A stretch of 20,748 nt of DNA from a virus, in IMG/VR virus record IMGVR_UViG_3300007734_000447, positions 1 through 20,748 of that record. One strand, given 5' to 3'. Shown here one piece after another: positions 1-6,890 of this stretch (within the stretch, counting starts at the first letter, position 1; the number at the start of each line of letters is the position of its first letter). The position numbers and the translations under genes are program-made. A model generated the notes under the pieces. The model saw only the letters and a list, made by a program, of their open reading frames with translations, was not told the DNA's origin and did no database searches.

Positions 1-637
1 TAACCCCACCCTTTTTCATGGGCGCTGGCATTGGCGCAGTTCCCATCGGGGGGCGTGGTTTACCCATTGGAGGACGCGCAGCAGTCGGCATCGGAGTGCG
101 CATACCAGCAGGCATCTGGGGCCGGGGGCCAGAAGGACGAGCAGCCATCAAAGCGGATACTCGGGGATCAACACCGCCGCTAGCCAGCTTCAAGGATGTA
201 CCTGTTCCACCCTTGTGTTCTTGCATGTCGTGCTGCTTGAACGCTTTCTTAATCATAGCCTTGTCTTGAGTTTTATCCGACATGCCACCTTCGGCCATGC
301 CACCCATATTCATCTTCTTCATAGCAGAGTCTTTCATCATCTTGCCATCGGGCATCTTGTGCATACCGTCTTTTTTCTTAGCCATCATTGCCATAAAACC
401 GGGGTTCATCGTAGCCATATCACCACCCCTTGCAAATAGTGCCATCTGACCGTGGTTGGTCTTTGGCTTGTTAATCTTCTGAGCATCGGGCCTGCCACCA
501 GAACCAAACTTACGCCCTTTATCTGCCTTGACAAAATCTTCCCCAACCGATTGCGCTATGCCAGCCTTCTTAGCAAACGCCGGGTTATTAGCTATTGCCG
601 CCATGAAATTATGTTGCTTCTTGCTGCTTGAGGGCAT
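1..637 (-). CDS. Lys/Met/Gly-rich phage protein, 3' end cut by window edge
   Basis: The frame is open from ATG at 637 to the window edge (212 codons visible), so the C-terminus is missing. The N-terminus (MPSSSKKQHNFMAAIANNPA) recalls small phage proteins with an SKxQxxFM start, such as DUF3008, and continues with an AKKxGIxxSVGEDF stretch. The rest is low complexity: many KM, GGM and PPMG units, a FARGG element at residues 68-72, and a Met/Pro-rich tail very like that of the protein at 1345-1992. The start shares its A with the stop of the previous gene (TAATG), and GGTGGAGC lies 5-6 bases upstream, so translation is probably coupled. The function is unknown. Its place at the end of the head module suggests a virion or assembly accessory role, which is inference. 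Confidence 0.75.
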   Translation of the reverse strand, partial: MPSSSKKQHNFMAAIANNPAFAKKAGIAQSVGEDFVKADKGRKFGSGGRPDAQKINKPKTNHGQMALFARGGDMATMNPGFMAMMAKKKDGMHKMPDGKMMKDSAMKKMNMGGMAEGGMSDKTQDKAMIKKAFKQHDMQEHKGGTGTSLKLASGGVDPRVSALMAARPSGPRPQMPAGMRTPMPTAARPPMGKPRPPMGTAPMPAPMKKGGV

Positions 638-876
638 TACTTGCTCCACCAATGAAAGACTTGGGCCAGACCAGCGCCTACCACACTACTTACGCCGCCT
701 AACAGCATCATAGCCCTCCAGCCCCCCTTGGCCTCGGACAGCGTGGATTGGATATCTATCAGCGTTTTCTTGATGTCGTTCATATCCGACATCAGCTTGT
801 CCATGTCCTTTTGCAGATGGTCTATATCTGCGGCATGGGTAGCAAGTTCTCTCGCAGTGGCAACTTCATTAGTCAT
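637..876 (-). CDS. Small coiled-coil protein with C-terminal membrane helix (XhlA/holin-accessory-like architecture)
   Basis: A 79-aa protein. Residues about 5-50 form an amphipathic, heptad-like helix rich in Asp, Lys, Met and Leu. A hydrophobic segment follows at about 54-74 (WRAMMLLGGVSSVVGAGLAQ), ending in an aromatic and basic tail (FHWWSK). A soluble coiled coil followed by one C-terminal transmembrane helix is the layout of XhlA-type lysis accessory proteins and of some small phage membrane proteins. There is no sequence motif that proves a lysis role. It starts 2 bases after the previous stop, and its own stop overlaps the next ATG, so the three genes at 1298-1 look like one translated unit. 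Lysis accessory is the best guess; a membrane-anchored ejection protein is the alternative. Confidence 0.7.
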   Translation of the reverse strand: MTNEVATARELATHAADIDHLQKDMDKLMSDMNDIKKTLIDIQSTLSEAKGGWRAMMLLGGVSSVVGAGLAQVFHWWSK

Positions 877-878
877 GC

Positions 879-1298
879 TTAACCCAAAGGATTAACATAA
901 TGTTTTTGCATTTCAAGAATTACAGTGTACGCATCTCCAGCAGTGCCGTCAAAAGTCGTGAAAGTAATAACGCCGTCTTTGCCAGTACTAGCGTTGTTCC
1001 ACAGCCCGCCAAAACTTGAGTAATCTTGCGTGTAATTAGTATTGGGTGGGATGATTTGAATAGGTACTGGTGTGCTTGCCTTCCAATTCATTTGAACTTC
1101 CAAGCCGTGCGTCATTGCCGTGCATTTCAAAATAGTCACAGCATCGCAAGCGCCCCCAGCCGCTGAAGGTGTGAGCGCCGAGGGTGTAACTTTTGCAACG
1201 GCAGACTCATTTTCAGTCGTACTCATTGATGCATAGAACTTCATAATGGCGACCCGTTCGCCATCGAATAATGTTTGAGATGTGGCCGTGATAGTCAT
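879..1298 (-). CDS. Unknown beta-rich phage protein, possibly virion-associated
   Basis: A 139-aa protein with no family I recognise. The C-terminal half alternates short hydrophobic and Thr/Ser/Asn-rich stretches (GVITFTTFDGTAGDAYTVIL), typical of a beta sandwich. There is no signal peptide or membrane helix. The ATG at 1298 has GGAG 6 bases upstream, and this ribosome site abuts the T-tract of the terminator at 1309-1338. The gene is therefore expressed by read-through or from a promoter I cannot see. It lies between head genes and a membrane protein gene, which fits a small decoration or fibre-like protein, but nothing in the sequence proves this. Confidence 0.65.
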   Translation of the reverse strand: MTITATSQTLFDGERVAIMKFYASMSTTENESAVAKVTPSALTPSAAGGACDAVTILKCTAMTHGLEVQMNWKASTPVPIQIIPPNTNYTQDYSSFGGLWNNASTGKDGVITFTTFDGTAGDAYTVILEMQKHYVNPLG

Positions 1299-1308
1299 TC
1301 ATTTCTCC

Positions 1309-1338
1309 AAAAAATAAAAGCAGGGGTCGAAGCCCCTA
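1309..1338 (-). terminator. Intrinsic terminator between the Gly/Lys/Met-rich protein gene and the 139-aa protein gene
   Basis: On the minus strand, AGGGG-CTTCGA-CCCCT is followed by GC and then TTTTATTTTTT. The 5-bp GC stem has a compact loop and an 11-base T-rich tract, which meets the intrinsic terminator pattern. It starts about 6 bases after the stop codon at 1345. The stem is short, so partial termination, giving stepped-down expression of the next genes, is likely. Confidence 0.65.
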
Positions 1339-1344
1339 CCTTAA

Positions 1345-1992
1345 TTAGCAGACTTCGCCGCCCCGTTTAAAAGTCCCGGCAAGACGGTCGATAGCTACCG
1401 GGGCAGAAGGAGCTTTCTTCGGCATCGCTACGGCGCGGCCAGTGTCGTTAACACTGCCCCCCGTAGCGAAGGCTTTTTTTGACGAACCACCCTTCTTGAA
1501 TCCGCCGTCATTACCAAGAGCTACGCCCCCGGTTTTCAATCCCTTGTGCGCCTTTGATGCTGCCATACCAGCGTGTTTAGATAGCTTCTTGTCTACCCCT
1601 GTGATCGCTTTCATCTCGGATTTATGCATAGCAGGGGTCTCTACCTCGCCGCCTTTTTTCATCATCGGGCGACCCATCGGGGGAGCTGCCATTGGCGGGC
1701 GACCCATCATAGCAGAAGGGGCGGTGCCACGGACCGGAGGAACCACAGGCCTAGCCATGCGCCTTGCAGCCATAGCACGAGCAGCAGCCGGATTACCCAT
1801 GGGGGTTACCGGAGGAGGAGAACCAGCCATCGCACCCATTGCGCCGCCGTCCATCTTCTTGACTGGCTTGAACCCTTCGTTAGCGCCCTCCCTGTGGAGT
1901 CGTGCATGAGAAGCGGAGCCACCCCTCTTGAGCTTCAGTTCAACTGAAGGCTCAGTGGTCTCCATTTTCACCATTGGCTTGAATTGGCCCAT
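1345..1992 (-). CDS. Gly/Lys/Met/Ala-rich low-complexity phage protein with repeated GG motifs
   Basis: A 215-aa protein from ATG 1992. This start is chosen over an in-frame ATG at 2058 because AAGGAGA (1998-2004) lies 5 bases upstream and the longer form would overlap the previous gene by 56 bases. The centre (residues about 55-115) is Pro/Met/Ala-rich and the C-terminal third is basic. FKKGG (165-169), FATGG (175-179) and FKRGG (208-212) repeat, and the protein ends GGEVC. It looks like a paralogue in style, not in alignment, of the protein at 1-637. The composition suggests an intrinsically disordered, positively charged protein, possibly packed in the virion or binding DNA or scaffold. 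The function is unknown. Confidence 0.75.
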   Translation of the reverse strand: MGQFKPMVKMETTEPSVELKLKRGGSASHARLHREGANEGFKPVKKMDGGAMGAMAGSPPPVTPMGNPAAARAMAARRMARPVVPPVRGTAPSAMMGRPPMAAPPMGRPMMKKGGEVETPAMHKSEMKAITGVDKKLSKHAGMAASKAHKGLKTGGVALGNDGGFKKGGSSKKAFATGGSVNDTGRAVAMPKKAPSAPVAIDRLAGTFKRGGEVC

Positions 1993-2002
1993 GTCGTTCT
2001 CC

Positions 2003-2980
2003 TTATGCTTGTGTGACGCCAAGAGCGCCAATACGGGTTGCATTCGGGCCTGCCGCAATTGCTGGCAGGGCTATTCCCATCACAAGACGCTTGATACCGT
2101 CTGCCGCCGAAGAAGGCGTGTACGTTCCGCGCACATCACCCGTAGTGGTAGTTGCTGTAGCGGTAGCAGCGACAGTCATAGTGCCAGCGTCTTCAGCCAA
2201 GGTGTTATCCCAGCCGGCACGGGTGACGTAGCCCCGATCAGTGATACGCAATGGCGCACCCAATATGTCGGTTGTACCTACCGCAACGGTTACCACGCTT
2301 GCACCAGAAGAGACAACGCTGGAAATTTGGTAAAACGCTTTTTTACCATTGACAGTTGTTGATGCCACCGTTCCTGTTGCAATTACTTCGCTCATGGCTT
2401 GACCGTAGTAGTCGTACCCTGAAACCGTAATATTGACAGTGGTTGGAGAACCAGCGCCTGTGGTTGTAGAAACACCGCGAGGGCAGTCGAGTTGCAAGCC
2501 TGTTGCACCGCCTGTAATCGTAGCTGACGTAACACCAGCACCTGCGGCCAGCGTGAGCGTGGTAGCAGTGGTGATGACAGCGGCAACAATGTTAGTCGTC
2601 AGTTTCGCTTGTGGTACAGCGTCCCAAACATAAACGCGACCCAATGGGCCAACACCTACGCTCATGGTAGATGGGTTTTGCAACAGTGCATTACCAGAGC
2701 CGATGATTGTGGCGCTTGCTACGGTTTGAGAGGCGCTTACGGTGTAAGTACCTGTGCCGCCCGTACCCGTACCGAGAGCGGTAATGTAGGTGCCATTGGT
2801 GAGTGACGTTGAACTGTCAATGAACATACCCACGGCAATATTGTCACCAGAAAGCATTGCGGTGACGGTAAGCACGGTGGTAGTGATTGACCCAGTAAAA
2901 GTTGAAACAGCAGGATAGGCATCCCCACCTTGATAGGTAATAGCGGAACCTAGAAAAAGATCATCCGAAAACTGAGGCAT
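2003..2980 (-). CDS. Putative virion structural protein with beta-rich Thr/Gly insertion module
   Basis: A 325-aa protein from ATG 2980, preferred to an in-frame start at 3007 because AAGGAG ends 6 bases upstream. Residues about 29-93 form a Thr/Ser/Gly-rich module containing [13 protein letters not shown], a pattern seen in many phage tail and head surface proteins. The rest alternates beta-like segments ([25 protein letters not shown]). Almost no Cys and much Thr, Ala, Gly and Val fit a secreted or virion surface protein. It follows the major capsid gene across a terminator, with 10 bases to the next gene. A decoration, head-fibre or head-completion role is likely by position; the exact role is unknown. 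Confidence 0.75.
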   Translation of the reverse strand: MPQFSDDLFLGSAITYQGGDAYPAVSTFTGSITTTVLTVTAMLSGDNIAVGMFIDSSTSLTNGTYITALGTGTGGTGTYTVSASQTVASATIIGSGNALLQNPSTMSVGVGPLGRVYVWDAVPQAKLTTNIVAAVITTATTLTLAAGAGVTSATITGGATGLQLDCPRGVSTTTGAGSPTTVNITVSGYDYYGQAMSEVIATGTVASTTVNGKKAFYQISSVVSSGASVVTVAVGTTDILGAPLRITDRGYVTRAGWDNTLAEDAGTMTVAATATATTTTGDVRGTYTPSSAADGIKRLVMGIALPAIAAGPNATRIGALGVTQA

Positions 2981-3010
2981 GGTCTGCTCCTTGAAAAGTT
3001 TGACCAAACA

Positions 3011-3044
3011 TTAAAAAAAGGGGCTGGGTTTTATTCCAGCCCCT
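3011..3044 (-). terminator. Strong intrinsic terminator after the major capsid gene
   Basis: On the minus strand, GGGGCTGG (3043-3036) pairs perfectly with CCAGCCCC (3027-3020) around an 8-base loop and is followed directly by seven T residues. An 8-bp GC-rich stem plus a T-tract is a textbook rho-independent terminator. It begins 8 bases after the capsid stop codon. It would cap the abundant capsid transcript and reduce expression of the genes to its left. Confidence 0.9.
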
Positions 3045-3051
3045 GCTTACT

Positions 3052-3966
3052 TTAGACTCCAGCGGTGCCGTACACACCACGCGGGTCAGTCCAACCCACG
3101 GTGTAGCGCTCGGTGGCCTTGTAACGCATGGAATCGGTTTCGAAATCACCTTCCATCGTTTTCTCTAGCGCACGACGCATCATCAGCTTTAGGCCTTCTG
3201 GCGCATCGGTCTGCACCCACCATGCGTTAGCATTAGTGAGACGAGACAGGACAGCTGCGCCTTCGTCCATCAGTCCGATGGATTTCACCGGATTGATGTC
3301 GTTGTTCGCAGTGCCAGCCCGCAAAACCGACTTCAGCAAGACTTCCGCTTGGAACACATTGCCGGGAGCGACAATAAGTTGCCTTGGGACCAGACGAATT
3401 TTCTTCTGGTTGTTGTCCACTGCTTGACGGATCTGGATTAACATCTGCTCTAGCGACGTCTGCGACAAATTAGCGGACGTGGTCAGCAAGTTGCTGAAAG
3501 TTCCGCTAACGACCGGGTGTGCTGAGCTGTTAAGCGCCACACCATCACCACCCGTATAAGACGAATTGAAAGCGCGATTCAGCACGTTGGCCGATAGCGT
3601 TTCTTTTGTCTCAATTAGGGATTGAGCCAAATGCTTGGCATATACCTGACCAATACGGATGTGGTCGCCGTCTTCAACCAGCACTTTGGTCAATGCGAAG
3701 GCAAGGCCGTACACATTGTAGACATAGCGTTGGAGGAAGAGTACACCACCCTGCTGATAGGTAACCGGAGTTCCATCAGGCAGTTGCGGTGCAGCGCCAA
3801 ATCCGTACAGGACTGGTTCTTCGTGGTAATTTCGAGGGATACCCTGTTCCTCACGGAACACCCTTGACCATTCGTCTTTACGTTGGTCATAGACTCCATC
3901 GAAGCATTCATTGAGAATAGGCTCAACGATGCTTCTAAAGTCCGTACTGCGCATTGGTGCGGCCAT
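3052..3966 (-). CDS. Major capsid protein (HK97-fold-like, Mu gpT-like length)
   Basis: A 304-aa protein that probably forms the icosahedral shell. It has the order expected of a gpT/HK97-type coat: an N-terminal helical arm (1-45), an extended region, and a long helix with EDGDHIRIG and ETLSANVLNRAFN. A P-domain-like core follows (PRQLIVAPGNVFQAEVLLKS, about 193-212). The C-terminus carries DAWW-type beta strands and ends ERYTVGWTDPRGVYGT, similar to the TVGxxDPR endings of phage coats. ATG 3966 has AAAGGAG 8 bases upstream. The gene lies just after the putative capsid-associated gene and is followed by the strongest terminator in the window, as expected for the most expressed virion gene. 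Assignment is by position and motif feel, not alignment; another shell protein is possible but less likely. Confidence 0.8.
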   Translation of the reverse strand: MAAPMRSTDFRSIVEPILNECFDGVYDQRKDEWSRVFREEQGIPRNYHEEPVLYGFGAAPQLPDGTPVTYQQGGVLFLQRYVYNVYGLAFALTKVLVEDGDHIRIGQVYAKHLAQSLIETKETLSANVLNRAFNSSYTGGDGVALNSSAHPVVSGTFSNLLTTSANLSQTSLEQMLIQIRQAVDNNQKKIRLVPRQLIVAPGNVFQAEVLLKSVLRAGTANNDINPVKSIGLMDEGAAVLSRLTNANAWWVQTDAPEGLKLMMRRALEKTMEGDFETDSMRYKATERYTVGWTDPRGVYGTAGV

Positions 3967-3978
3967 GATTGGACTCCT

Positions 3979-4548
3979 TTAAATGGCGACGATGTTAGCT
4001 GTGTACTGGTGGCGGCTGATTTGCACGCGCACTATCACATACGAGTCTCCCCATGCATTGTCTGCATAGGGGGCGATGTCGATGATTCGGAAATCACCTT
4101 GACTTGATGCACCTACCACGGTTCCAAGCATAGCCGCCGACAAGCCAGTAGTTGTACTACCCGCCGTTGCTGAAGACATATTGCATTGGTCACCAATAGA
4201 GGTTTGCGCCAGCGTCGCAGTGGATTGCACTTCATACACTATCGTTTGTTCTTGATAGTAGTACGCAATGCATGAGCCAGTTTGATACGCCGTATTCGCA
4301 GGCCACTGGTTGTTGATCTGGCGACGTCCAGAAGCATCAGTGTATTCCACACCAGCAAACGTACCAATAAAGGCACTGCCTGCGGTGGCAATAACGATGT
4401 TTCCGTTCGTATCCAGTGCTACTGGCTGATTCTTGAGAATGCCAGTGGAATAACCACTAGCTATACCGCCAGCCAGCGCAACTGCTCGATCCAACCCAGT
4501 GGGGTGGTAAACAGGGCGAAAGCCAAACGGAGCAGATGTTGAAGACAT
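3979..4548 (-). CDS. Putative capsid-associated (decoration/head-stabilising) protein
   Basis: A 189-aa protein starting MSSTSAPFGFRPVYHPTG, a start type common in uncharacterised genes next to phage capsid genes. The body is beta-rich, with turns such as ALDTNGNIVIATAGSAFIGT and a C-terminal FRIIDIAPYADNAWGDSYVI segment. There is no membrane segment. AGGAGT lies 6 bases before ATG 4548, and the capsid gene starts 12 bases after the stop, so both are probably on one transcript. A TGATAGAAT extended -10 element lies just upstream. A structural role in the capsid is inferred from position; the family name is unknown to me. Confidence 0.75.
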   Translation of the reverse strand: MSSTSAPFGFRPVYHPTGLDRAVALAGGIASGYSTGILKNQPVALDTNGNIVIATAGSAFIGTFAGVEYTDASGRRQINNQWPANTAYQTGSCIAYYYQEQTIVYEVQSTATLAQTSIGDQCNMSSATAGSTTTGLSAAMLGTVVGASSQGDFRIIDIAPYADNAWGDSYVIVRVQISRHQYTANIVAI

Positions 4549-4572
4549 TGTCTTACTCCTAATTTAGTTCGA

Positions 4573-4581
4573 ATTCTATCA
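4573..4581 (-). promoter_or_regulatory. Possible extended -10 promoter for capsid genes
   Basis: The minus strand reads CAGTGATAGAAT, an extended -10 (TGnTAGAAT) resembling the CAGTGGTATAAT of the promoter before the DUF932 gene. It overlaps the stop codon of the 179-aa protein gene. No good -35 box is visible 16-18 bases upstream. It would give extra transcription of the capsid-associated and capsid genes. Confidence 0.35.
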
Positions 4582-5118
4582 CTGAAAAACAGGGATAGGC
4601 ATGGGTTTATCGAGTTCACTAATACCTTCGCCTTCGATTTGTCCAAGACGCTTGCCATTGCTGTCCCGCCCAATTTGCTGCTCGGCTTGAACGCGGATTT
4701 TGTCCGCTTCGTCCTGAGGAGCAAAATGATGCAGTTCCTCCATAATCTGCTGGTACACTTCCTGTGGCAGTTTATAGAGTAACATCTCATTGCAAGCGAC
4801 GAATCCAGTATGCTCACCGGCTTTTACTTTGTAGTTCTCAAAGCCCGGAACATCTTCAATTTTCACTGGTTCGTAACCCATACGCATCCGCTTGTGGATA
4901 GGGTCATACCCATTGGTCGTCGAAAGCCAACATACGTGAAATCCCGGGATCGCCGGGGGGGTCGGAAGAGATTCTTGAATCCACTCCGATCGGAACATTC
5001 TACGACGTTCCTGCGCACTCGCCAACTCATCCGATGCCGAACCACGTTTACTATCCTGCGTTGCGCGGGACTCACGGCCACCACCAGTAAGATCTTTTTT
5101 AAGACGTTCATCTCTCAT
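4579..5118 (-). CDS. Conserved-looking head-module protein of unknown function
   Basis: A 179-aa soluble protein. Residues 1-45 are charged and helical (KKDLTGGGRESRATQDSKRG). A compact domain follows with WIQESLPTPPAIPGFHVCWL (46-65) and DPIHKRMRMGYEPV, and the C-terminal helix (about 118-150) is acidic. ATG 5118 lies 2 bases after the scaffold stop, and AGGAG is inside the end of the scaffold gene, so translation is coupled. Its position between the scaffold candidate and the capsid genes suggests a role in head assembly. I recognise no enzyme motif and cannot name the family. Confidence 0.75.
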   Translation of the reverse strand: MRDERLKKDLTGGGRESRATQDSKRGSASDELASAQERRRMFRSEWIQESLPTPPAIPGFHVCWLSTTNGYDPIHKRMRMGYEPVKIEDVPGFENYKVKAGEHTGFVACNEMLLYKLPQEVYQQIMEELHHFAPQDEADKIRVQAEQQIGRDSNGKRLGQIEGEGISELDKPMPIPVFQ

Positions 5119-5120
5119 GT

Positions 5121-6113
5121 TCAGCTCCTGTTCGTATTCATGCGGTCATATTCTGCGTACTTGCGAATCATTTTATTGCGGTCGGTGATGTTATCCCACC
5201 TACCCGCATCTTTGATCGCCCTTACGCGCTCGGGGGAAACCCGGAATTCGCCAGCGCGATTCCCAGATGTTGCTTCCCTGCCTGAGCTTGTAACCACGGA
5301 ACGAGGCCTCCTAGAGGATGATTTGTCTTCACTACCCCCATTATAATGGTGTGGTAGGTACTTTGTCAATCTATTATCCAACTCCTCCCAGTAATCGGAG
5401 GTCGTCGGATCCCAGCCTTCGGCTACGAGCGCTTCGTCGACTTTTGTCGCCACTTGGCTGTCCATGTCTTTCCCGTTGGGGTCGTACCAGCCATTTCGCG
5501 CCATCCAGTCACCCGCGTGGCGTTTTAGAAGGGGGTCTTGAGCTTTCGGAACCGACGAGCGGGTAGGCTCGCTGACCGCCTTCTTTTTCAGAGCCTCCAA
5601 CGCCTCCACCTGACGCCTCGCGTCGTACCAAGACTCATTCGCCTCGGCCAACGCCGCCCCGTCAGCCATTTCCGTGGCCTCTTTGAGCTTCATCTTGGAG
5701 TATTGGAGTCGCAAATGACCATCTTCAATAGCCTTGTCCAATCGAGCGAGGTCCGAACCCGCCGTTCGCTTCTCCAAGACGGATAAGCGCTCGGCCATCT
5801 GTTCATTCTGACGCTTCAAATTGGTGATCAGATGGGTCGACTCGTTCTGCTTAGCCCTCGAAAGCTTTTTCTTAAGCTGTCGCTCCTCTCGACGGGCTAA
5901 TCGGAGTGATTCTCGGGCTGGATCGGCATGTGGAATATTGTCGGAGTTATCCTCCGGATCATCCGAATCATCCGAGTTGGCTCGACCACCCGTTTTGAAA
6001 CCCTCTTGACCCCCGCCGTCATCCTGCGGGGACTCTCCCTCGGGTAGGGAAACCACGGCAGAACCATCCGGCTCCTCCGCGAGTTGCAAATCTATCTTTT
6101 CAGTCGGATTCAT
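5121..6113 (-). CDS. Probable head scaffolding protein
   Basis: A 330-aa, highly charged protein. An acidic disordered N-terminus (1-65, with SDDSDDPEDNSDN) is followed by long heptad-rich coiled-coil helices (about 66-118 and 120-178). A small folded part contains RNGWYDPNGKDMDSQV, and the C-terminal 65 residues are basic and helical. A helical rod with a basic C-terminus that can bind coat protein is the layout of P22-type scaffolds. Its position between portal and capsid genes agrees. PDGSAVV (15-21) recurs in the portal N-terminus, and FKTGG (39-43) matches a motif in other virion genes. The start overlaps the stop of the GroES-like gene (ATGA). No protease signature is visible. Scaffold is inferred from architecture and synteny. 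Confidence 0.75.
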   Translation of the reverse strand: MNPTEKIDLQLAEEPDGSAVVSLPEGESPQDDGGGQEGFKTGGRANSDDSDDPEDNSDNIPHADPARESLRLARREERQLKKKLSRAKQNESTHLITNLKRQNEQMAERLSVLEKRTAGSDLARLDKAIEDGHLRLQYSKMKLKEATEMADGAALAEANESWYDARRQVEALEALKKKAVSEPTRSSVPKAQDPLLKRHAGDWMARNGWYDPNGKDMDSQVATKVDEALVAEGWDPTTSDYWEELDNRLTKYLPHHYNGGSEDKSSSRRPRSVVTSSGREATSGNRAGEFRVSPERVRAIKDAGRWDNITDRNKMIRKYAEYDRMNTNRS

Positions 6114-6544
6114 AGGAATGCCTTTACTTTCAATGGGTCACCCGTAACTTTTGCAATTACTTCGTGATCGTTAAAAACGCTAAAGAGTGCGGTTTCGCCC
6201 AATGTCTTGTCACCATAGATGACTTCCCATCGGTCTCCACCCCATTTCGGCATACGAACGTAGTCGCCGATTTCCACCCAATTACCCTCGGGCCATGGCT
6301 CGAGTGTGTCGCGCTTCTTGAAAGCTAGCGGGCCAATCGCGATGATTTTTGCCACCTGATTGTTCCACTTTTCGGTTTCCTTAGTCTCCTCGACGAGTAC
6401 AATTCCTGAGCTAGTGACAGTCTTTCGGGTCTGTCTCCACTGGACGAGAATCCGTCCACCTACAGGTAAAGCACCGGGATTAACGTCAGGAAATGCTTCC
6501 CGCAGCGCAGCTTCATTCGAAGCTTCCGGTTTATTATCGCTCAT
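6110..6544 (-). CDS. GroES-like (Cpn10) co-chaperonin
   Basis: A 144-aa protein expected to cap the host GroEL ring and help fold virion proteins, as gp31 does in phage T4. Diagnostic features are PVGGRILVQWRQT (27-39) and a flexible loop ending SGIVL (46-50), equal to the GroEL-binding mobile loop with its hydrophobic tripeptide IVL (48-50). The strand AKIIAIGP (65-72), the segment WVEIGDYVRMPKWGG (89-103) and a C-terminal FSVFNDHEVIAKV strand complete the Cpn10 pattern. It is longer than bacterial GroES (about 95 aa) because of an N-terminal extension and an inserted LEPWPEGN turn. No GroEL gene is present in the window. The stop overlaps the scaffold start, and the N-terminus overlaps the preceding 62-aa gene by 11 bases. 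Confidence 0.85.
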   Translation of the reverse strand: MSDNKPEASNEAALREAFPDVNPGALPVGGRILVQWRQTRKTVTSSGIVLVEETKETEKWNNQVAKIIAIGPLAFKKRDTLEPWPEGNWVEIGDYVRMPKWGGDRWEVIYGDKTLGETALFSVFNDHEVIAKVTGDPLKVKAFL

Positions 6545-6722
6545 CTATTTCATCTTCCTTTAGAAGGTTATTGAGAATTACCAGAGCTTCTGCAAGCCCT
6601 TGGTGCTGTCCTACCAGCCTCTGGTAGGTTTCGAAGTTGACGGCATTACCATCAACTAACGACTGAGCGATCGTCTTCTGGCGGGCTTCAACAGCACCGA
6701 TGAAGTCGCCAACGTATCGCAC
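6534..6722 (-). CDS. Small helical protein of unknown function (GTG start)
   Basis: A 62-aa, almost entirely helical protein with the pattern RQKTIAQSLVDGNAVNFETY, then QHQGLAEALVILNNLLKEDE. No other start exists in frame, so the GTG at 6722 is the only choice. It shares a base with the TAG of the preceding gene (TAGTG), which indicates translational coupling. The 3' end overlaps the GroES-like gene by 11 bases. Tiny helical proteins of this type lie between portal and capsid genes in many uncharacterised phages. The function is unknown. Confidence 0.7.
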   Translation of the reverse strand: MRYVGDFIGAVEARQKTIAQSLVDGNAVNFETYQRLVGQHQGLAEALVILNNLLKEDEIDER

Positions 6723-6889
6723 TATTTCTTCTTGGCCTGAGCCAATGCGCCGCCACCCTTTTTAGCTGGTGCAGCGGTTTTCGTTGGCTCTTTCGAACCA
6801 AGCGAAGTACCATCGAGCTTCACGCCCATGGCGATCCGCTTGTGGTAGGGTACATCTTGACCCATTTGGGCCGAATCGTTTTGTGCCAT
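6722..6889 (-). CDS. Very small Lys/Gly-rich protein, 55 aa
   Basis: A short protein starting MAQNDSAQMGQDVPYHKRIA and ending in a basic APAKKGGGALAQAKKK tail. It is supported by AGGAG 6 bases before ATG 6889, inside the end of the portal gene, by a one-base gap after the portal stop, and by overlap of its TAG with the next GTG. The ordered head and basic tail might bind DNA or an acidic virion protein. No family is recognised. Confidence 0.7.
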   Translation of the reverse strand: MAQNDSAQMGQDVPYHKRIAMGVKLDGTSLGSKEPTKTAAPAKKGGGALAQAKKK

Positions 6890-6890
6890 G

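Noticed and set aside
2003-3007. Longer start (334 aa) for the structural protein after the capsid gene
   Set aside because: AAGGAG is correctly spaced for ATG 2980 and lies inside the longer frame; the upstream start would sit almost on the terminator T-tract.
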